Source: Lichenicola sp964248625 | GTDB lineage: Bacteria > Pseudomonadota > Alphaproteobacteria > Acetobacterales > Acetobacteraceae | Assembly (NCBI GenBank): GCA_964248625.1 | Contig: CAXTZG010000114.1 | Coordinates: 1 to 10,511 of the forward strand | Direction: 5' to 3' | DNA: 10,511 nt | Part shown: piece by piece, positions 6,695 to 10,511 of the stretch | Position numbering within the stretch: the first letter of the stretch is position 1 | How the letters are laid out: every line of letters starts with the position of its first letter | Notes under the pieces: generated by a model | Databases searched by the model: none | Told to the model about the DNA's origin: nothing | What the model saw: the letters and a program-made list of their open reading frames with translations, nothing else | Position numbers and translations under genes: made by a program

Positions 6695-7825
6695 GCGGCC
6701 AAGGCCCCCGACCTGGCGGAGGAACTGCGTCGGCCGCCCGCTGCTGACGACCCCCGCCATCTCGGTCACCCAGGCGTCCTCGATACCGGGGAACAACTCG
6801 CAGATGGTGCGGCCGGTCGCGGCACTGGCCGGGATGCCGACCTGCTCCCCCCAGGCGGGGTTCACGTCGAGGTAGCGCCAGTCGGTGACGCGACCCATCG
6901 TGTCGCGTATCAGCTCTCCAACGATCAGGCCTTCCTGCAGGCGCTCGAACAGACCCCGCCAGTGCTCCTCGCTTGCCCGCAGCGCCGCTTCCGCGTCATG
7001 CGTCGCCGTGACGTCGCGGGACACCGAGAGCAGCTTCTCGGGCCGGCCATTCGCGCCAAAGATCGGCGTGACGTTCACGTCCCAGCACTTTCTGGTGCCA
7101 GCCATGGTCTCCGCCAAACCGCGGAAGTGCCCAGTCCCGCCGGCACGCGCGGTCGCGATGGCAGTCTTGGCGTCCTCATTCCCCTGTCCGTGCCAGAAGT
7201 CCGGCCAGGGGCAGCCGCGGATGGCATTGAAGTCGCTGACCTCCATGACCTGTTGGCCGCCTTCGCTCATGAAGGTGAGCTTGGCGTCGAGGTCGAGCAC
7301 CTTGATGCAGTCGCTGGAGGAAGCCAGCACGCTGCGCAGGAACTCGGCATCGGCCCGGTTCTTCTCGGCTGCCTGATGCTGCTCGGTCCGGTCGCGCAGG
7401 ACCTTGATGAAGCCTTGAAGGCTGCCTGCCTCCTCCCTGAGCGGCATCATCTCGCCGTTGGCCCAGAAGCGGGTGCCGTCCTTGCGCTGGTGCCAGCGCT
7501 CGTCGGTGCCATGGCCTTCACGCAAGGCGGCATTCATCTCCGCCTGGGGAACGCCCGCCTGCTGGTCTTCCGCCGTGAAGATCATGGCGGCAGGCCGTCC
7601 GAGCATTTCCGCCGCAGTCCAGCCGAGAATGCGGTGGGCGCCTTCGCTCCACTCCGTCACCAGCCCGTCGAGATCGAGCGCCATGACGGCATAGTCCACC
7701 GCGCTGTTCAGGATCATGCGGTGCCGTTGGTCGCCCGCCAGCACGCGCTGCTCGGCGATTGCGAGCTGCCGCCGCAGTTGCTCAAGCTCGGTTTCGGAAG
7801 CGCCCTCGGCGAGGCGAAAAGCCAT
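6692..7825 (-). CDS. Hybrid sensor histidine kinase, N-terminal part (three PAS domains), ended early by TAG
   Basis: Starting at the ATG 7823-7825 (MAFRLAEGAS), 377 residues precede the amber codon. A short coiled region (11-33) is followed by PAS 1 (about 36-150, with WSEGAHRILGWTAAEMLGRP, RKDGTRFWANGEMMPLR and a closing VLRDRTEQ), PAS 2 (about 160-275, with GCPWPDFW and ending SVSRDVTATH) and most of PAS 3 (about 285-377, with YLDVNPAWGEQVGI and GRTICELFPGIED). These are cytoplasmic sensing and dimerisation modules common in alphaproteobacterial kinases; there is no signal peptide or membrane segment. The chosen ATG sits one base after the stop of the ParD-like gene, which suggests translational coupling. 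An upstream in-frame start at 7873 would overlap that gene and adds residues with no family look. Without readthrough this product would be a PAS-only protein with no kinase. Confidence 0.75.
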   Translation of the reverse strand: MAFRLAEGASETELEQLRRQLAIAEQRVLAGDQRHRMILNSAVDYAVMALDLDGLVTEWSEGAHRILGWTAAEMLGRPAAMIFTAEDQQAGVPQAEMNAALREGHGTDERWHQRKDGTRFWANGEMMPLREEAGSLQGFIKVLRDRTEQHQAAEKNRADAEFLRSVLASSSDCIKVLDLDAKLTFMSEGGQQVMEVSDFNAIRGCPWPDFWHGQGNEDAKTAIATARAGGTGHFRGLAETMAGTRKCWDVNVTPIFGANGRPEKLLSVSRDVTATHDAEAALRASEEHWRGLFERLQEGLIVGELIRDTMGRVTDWRYLDVNPAWGEQVGIPASAATGRTICELFPGIEDAWVTEMAGVVSSGRPTQFLRQVGGLGR

Positions 7826-7826
7826 G

Positions 7827-8024
7827 TCAGCGCTCAACGAAGCTGTCTTCCATCGCCGCCTTGCCCCGCCCATGAGGCGACACTTGGTCTTTTTCTTCCA
7901 GCAGACGCAGCCCCATGCGAACTACCTCGCTGGCGCTGCCGTAACGGCCGGAACCAACCTTCTCGGCCACAAAGGCGGCCAGCTCGGTGGTTAAGGAAAC
8001 GCTGAGAGACACACGCTTTGGCAT
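7827..8024 (-). CDS. ParD-like ribbon-helix-helix antitoxin (no ParE partner)
   Basis: A 65-residue protein. The start is taken at the ATG 8022-8024 (MPKRVSLSVSLT); an in-frame upstream start at 8099 would translate the repeat region and gives low-complexity sequence. Residues 4-43 have the ParD/CopG-type ribbon-helix-helix pattern: strand RVSLSVSL, helix TTELAAFVAEKV, the GSGRYGSASEVVR turn-helix signature of ParD, then MGLRLLEE. Such proteins bind their own promoter as dimers and neutralise a ParE toxin through the C-terminus. Here the C-terminus (DQVSPHGRGKAAMEDSFVER) is short and does not resemble the usual ParE-binding helix. No ParE follows: the next start, of a PAS kinase, is one base after the TGA. 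It may be a solitary regulator, an orphan antitoxin or a truncated gene. The RHH fold is clear; toxin neutralisation is not supported. Confidence 0.75.
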   Translation of the reverse strand: MPKRVSLSVSLTTELAAFVAEKVGSGRYGSASEVVRMGLRLLEEKDQVSPHGRGKAAMEDSFVER

Positions 8025-8031
8025 ACACAAC

Positions 8032-8079
8032 TTATCGCATGACGGCTTTGCCGGTTTATCGCACAACGGCTTTACCAGT
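8032..8079. repeat. Two 24-bp direct repeats upstream of the ParD-like gene (candidate operator)
   Basis: TTATCGCATGACGGCTTTGC (start 8032) and TTATCGCACAACGGCTTTAC (start 8056) are the first 20 bases of two adjacent 24-bp units. They differ at only a few positions. A third, partial core CTGTCGCACAG begins at 8086. The repeats lie just upstream of the minus-strand ATG at 8024. Ribbon-helix-helix antitoxins usually repress their own promoters by binding short repeats in this position, so an autoregulatory operator is a fair inference. No clear -10/-35 pair was identified. Confidence 0.5.
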
Positions 8080-8126
8080 GCCAGTCTGTCGCACAGCAAC
8101 CAGAAGGAGTTCGTTGTCCGAAATGT

Positions 8127-8858
8127 CGGGCCTGTTGAGAGACCAAGCCTAGGCTTCAGGCGGCTTTCGGTGCGCTGACGTCGTGCTCAGCAAGTCGATC
8201 ATGGCCCTGAGCGGGACCAGCACGTGGAAGGCGACCAGCCGCTTGAGGGTGCTGATCTGCGGCGGTGGGATAGGCCTGGATGCGCCTAGTGGAGAGGCGG
8301 CTGCGAACGGCGCGGGTGGGTCCGTGCCTGGTCCTGGCCTTGCCATGGAACCCCTCGACGCGGATGCGATGACGTCGGCAGAGCGTGCGTTCGAGCCAGG
8401 AGCCGGTGCATCCGGTTCAGTGTTGGCCTGGACAGCGTCTGCACGACCTCGCCCTTGGCGATCCGTGCTGCGACACAGGCCCGTCTCGACCGAACAAAGA
8501 TCCGGCGGAACCGTTCCGCACCCCGGCGCTGCCGGATGCGCGTCGGGCTGCAGCGATCGGGCAGCGGATCGTCAGGTTGACCTGGGCTTCACGCCTCAAC
8601 CTGGGATCGTGCACGATGCCCGGCAGCAAGCGGGCCAGCATCAGCCTCAAGGCCGCTTGCGGATCGATGCCGGCCCGCACCGTCGCCAGCGTAGCAGTCC
8701 CGAACCTGCGCGCGCAGCCACGCGCCAGCACATGGTCGTCCGGGACAAAGTCGCGCAAGGGAACCAGCCATCGTCAGCTCGAGCCAGCCACGCACCCTGA
8801 TCCCCAACCGCCATGACCATCAGAGAGTCAGGATCGGGCGGGTTACTCGACAGGCTCC
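8127..8858 (-). mobile_element. Decayed IS1182-type insertion sequence with candidate terminal inverted repeats
   Basis: The + strand bases CGGGCCTGTTGAGA (8127-8140) and ACTCGACAGGCTCC (8845-8858) pair as an imperfect inverted repeat (10 of 14). They flank a broken transposase gene read on the minus strand. The roughly 730 bp enclosed is less than half of a complete element, which fits internal deletion. The exact ends and any target-site duplication were not established. Confidence 0.45.
8149..8773 (-). pseudogene. Remnant of an IS1182-family transposase, frameshifted and internally deleted
   Basis: Family blocks appear in the correct order on the minus strand but in several frames. LVPLRDFVPDDHVLARG (from about 8773) is the typical N-terminus; CYAGDGAGR follows in a second frame. 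IDPQAALRLMLARLLPGIVH and REAQVNLTIR (to about 8564) return to the first. LPDRCSPTRIRQRRGAERFR and RIFV follow in another frame (about 8562-8435), the family form being LPDHSSLTRIRQRWG. The WFAGYALHE segment between NLxIR and LPDHS is missing. Most of the central DDE region is deleted too, since the next recognisable part is the C-terminal RIRVEGFHGKA (about 8375). A tail reading QISTLKRLVAFHVLVPLRAM runs to the stop at 8149-8151. The gene cannot make a working transposase. The DUF772-type N-terminus supports IS1182, with an IS5-group element as the alternative name. Confidence 0.75.
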
Positions 8859-8938
8859 AATCGAACACTCCACCGGTTTCACGTCCAGCGACGCCGGCCG
8901 CCGGCTCAGCTCGACGACTCCTTGTAACGCGCTGCGAA

Positions 8939-8967
8939 CGCGGCGGCGCCCTATCATGCGCGCCGCG
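8939..8967 (+). promoter_or_regulatory. GC-rich hairpin in the leader of the POT transporter gene
   Basis: CGCGGC (8939-8944) pairs with GCCGCG (8962-8967) and GCGC (8946-8949) with GCGC (8958-8961), leaving one bulged G and an eight-base loop. It ends 53 bases before the ATG at 9021. No T-tract follows. It may be a leader structure or simply a chance palindrome in GC-rich DNA. No promoter could be placed with confidence in 8859-9020. Confidence 0.25.
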
Positions 8968-9020
8968 AGCATCATAAATTGCAAGCAGTGTGAATGGAGC
9001 CAAGGTTTGGGACCACTTGA

Positions 9021-10448
9021 ATGAATGCTGACGCCGATCAGGCTCTTCGGTCGACCGCAGGTGGCGGCGCTCGCGACGACGCGTTCTTCGGTCATCCGCG
9101 CGGCCTAGGCGTGCTCGCCTTCACCGAGGGCTGGATCGACTTCTCGCTCTACGGAATGCAGTCCCTGCTCATGCTCTACATGACGGGCGCCTTGCTGCGG
9201 CCGGATCATGTCGGGCACGTTCTCGGCTTTGACGCTCTGCTTGCAATACTCACGCCGATCTATGGGACGCTGCACGGCGAGCCGCTCGCCTCCGCGATCA
9301 TGGGTCTGTTTGTCGCCCTGATCTGGGCGACGCCGCTCCTGGGAGGACTCCTGGCGGACCGCGTCCTCGGACGGACGCCGACAATCGTGCTCGGTTGCCT
9401 GCTGATGACCGCGGGGCACTTCCTGATGGCCTTCGACGCAAGCTTCCTCCTGGCGCTGCTCTGCCTGATCCTCGGCATCGGCCTGGGCGCCTGCACACGC
9501 GCCCAGGTCGGCGCGCTCTACGGACCAATGGACACGAGGCGCGCCGACGCCTTCCAGATCTATCAATTGGCGGTCAACCTGGCCGTGATAGTTTCGCCGC
9601 TGATCTGCGGCACGTTAGGAGAATCGTATCACTGGCACTGGGGATTCGCCGCCGCCGGCGGCGGGATGCTGATCGGGCTGGTGGTCTATCTCGCCGGCCG
9701 CGGCACCCTCCCGCCCGAACCCCCGCGTCGGCGCACGCGAGGTGGCGGACCCGCCCACAGGTTGGCAACCGGCGATGTAAAGGTGGTCGCGCTGCTGCTT
9801 TTGTTGTTGCCGGTGATCGCACTCGTGATGGTCGGCAACACGCAGATTTTCAATGCCTACCTGATCTGGAGCCAAGAGAACTACCGCCTTGTTTTCTTCG
9901 GCCACACCATGCCGGTCAGCTGGCTGCTGTCGCTCGACGCCGCGAGCGGCGTTCCTGCCACGTTGCTGGCGCTGATGTTCTGGCGGTGGTGGGGGCGGCG
10001 CCATCCGACGCCGAACGAGCTCAGCAAGATGGTGATCGGGGCTGCGATCATGGCGACAGCGCCGCTCTGTCTAGCCGTCGCTGCTTGGACCGACGCAGGT
10101 CGCCACACGGTGGGACTACAATGGGGCGTCGCATTCCATGTGATCAACGGGGTTGGTTTCGCAAGCATCTATCCAGTCGGGATGGCGCTCTACTCCCGAC
10201 TGGCGCCCCGCGCGTTTGGCGCCACTCTGGTCAACAGCTACTCGCTGAGCCTCTTTCTTTCCAACCTGCTGGCGAGCTGGCTGGGCGGGCTTCTGATCAG
10301 GCTGACGGGGGCCACGTTTTGGCTGCTGCACGCCGGCCTTGTCGCAACCGGCGCCGTGCTGCTGCTGGCGGTTGCATTGCTGTCTCGGCGTATTGTGACA
10401 TCGACCGTCGTCGCGCCGCAGAGGCTGGACGACCGCCATGGTAGATGA
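9021..10448 (+). CDS. POT/PTR2-family (proton-dependent oligopeptide type) MFS transporter, divergent motifs
   Basis: A complete 475-residue inner-membrane protein with the length and helix layout of bacterial POT transporters. Family landmarks are FFGHPRGLGVLAFTEGWIDF (22-41) continuing SLYGMQSLLMLYM, LLGGLLADRVLGRTPTIVLG (106-125), the PTR2-like DAFQIYQLAVNLAVIVSP (176-193), FFGHTMPVSWLLSLD (292-306) and YPVGMALYSRLAPRAFGATL (384-403). Several functional residues differ. The proton-coupling ExxER of helix 1 reads E36-G-W-I39-D40. The lysine of the usual GLFKPN segment in helix 4 is not seen (GIGLGACTRAQ, 152-162). The helix-10 glutamate that contacts the peptide N-terminus in characterised members aligns with F380. 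Di/tripeptide:H+ symport is therefore doubtful, and another substrate or coupling is likely. No partner gene is adjacent; an IS relic lies upstream. The ATG at 9021 has only a weak upstream GGGA. Confidence 0.85.
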   Translation: MNADADQALRSTAGGGARDDAFFGHPRGLGVLAFTEGWIDFSLYGMQSLLMLYMTGALLRPDHVGHVLGFDALLAILTPIYGTLHGEPLASAIMGLFVALIWATPLLGGLLADRVLGRTPTIVLGCLLMTAGHFLMAFDASFLLALLCLILGIGLGACTRAQVGALYGPMDTRRADAFQIYQLAVNLAVIVSPLICGTLGESYHWHWGFAAAGGGMLIGLVVYLAGRGTLPPEPPRRRTRGGGPAHRLATGDVKVVALLLLLLPVIALVMVGNTQIFNAYLIWSQENYRLVFFGHTMPVSWLLSLDAASGVPATLLALMFWRWWGRRHPTPNELSKMVIGAAIMATAPLCLAVAAWTDAGRHTVGLQWGVAFHVINGVGFASIYPVGMALYSRLAPRAFGATLVNSYSLSLFLSNLLASWLGGLLIRLTGATFWLLHAGLVATGAVLLLAVALLSRRIVTSTVVAPQRLDDRHGR

Positions 10449-10511
10449 GGATCGAAATCAAAGCCTCGAGCTTCGTTCCTGCATCCCGCCAAGGGGCGCA
10501 GCCTCAAGAAC

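Noticed and set aside
6059..8005. A 648-codon + strand open frame opposite the sensor kinase
   Set aside because: It is antisense to PAS, GAF and linker sequence with strong motifs on the other strand and shows no domain of its own. It stays open because of codon bias.
8032..8093. A CRISPR array or plasmid-type iterons
   Set aside because: Only two complete adjacent units plus a core, no spacers, and no cas or replication genes nearby.
7827..8099. A longer 90-residue version of the ParD-like protein starting at 8099
   Set aside because: The extra 25 residues are encoded by the direct repeats and are Cys/Lys/Pro-rich, unlike any ParD N-terminus. MPKRVSLSVS at 8024 fits the family start.
8183..8800. 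A 205-codon + strand frame over the right IS relic
   Set aside because: The opposite strand carries ordered blocks of an IS1182-type transposase, whereas this frame has no family features.

Overview
The window is very GC-rich, with codon use and protein families typical of an alphaproteobacterium. The insertion-sequence relics and the type of soluble multi-PAS hybrid kinase fit Rhodospirillales/Acetobacteraceae best, but this placement is an inference and no rRNA or other marker gene is present. The region looks accessory: three decayed transposase genes and one orphan gene tail lie among the working genes.

Left part (1-~800): the last 40 codons of an IS5-type transposase, followed at once by a heavily decayed IS6-type transposase that has frameshifts and has lost two of its three catalytic residues. 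Next comes a compact + strand operon (825-4077): an NAD-type short-chain dehydrogenase, an LctP-family lactate/hydroxy-acid permease, and a xylose-isomerase-like TIM-barrel protein. Spacing is 51 bp and 13 bp. Together they look like an import and conversion module for a small hydroxy acid or sugar acid whose identity the sequence does not reveal. The operon is followed by a strong GC hairpin and the orphan C-terminal tail of an NADPH:F420-reductase-like gene.

Middle (4523-8024, minus strand): a small ParD-like ribbon-helix-helix protein, preceded by 24-bp direct repeats. It is followed after one base by a very large soluble hybrid histidine kinase (PAS-PAS-PAS-GAF-PAS-HisKA-HATPase-REC, about 1100 codons). 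The kinase frame is cut by a single in-frame TAG where relatives normally carry tryptophan. No ParE toxin is present, because the kinase occupies the place where it would be expected.

Right part (8127-10448): a decayed IS1182-type element with plausible imperfect terminal repeats, a short leader with a hairpin, and a complete POT/PTR2-family transporter. This transporter keeps the family fold but has replaced the residues normally needed for proton coupling and for binding the peptide N-terminus.

The observations most worth following are the amber codon in the kinase, the divergent POT transporter, the dehydrogenase/permease/isomerase operon of unknown substrate, and the toxin-less ParD with repeats joined to the kinase.
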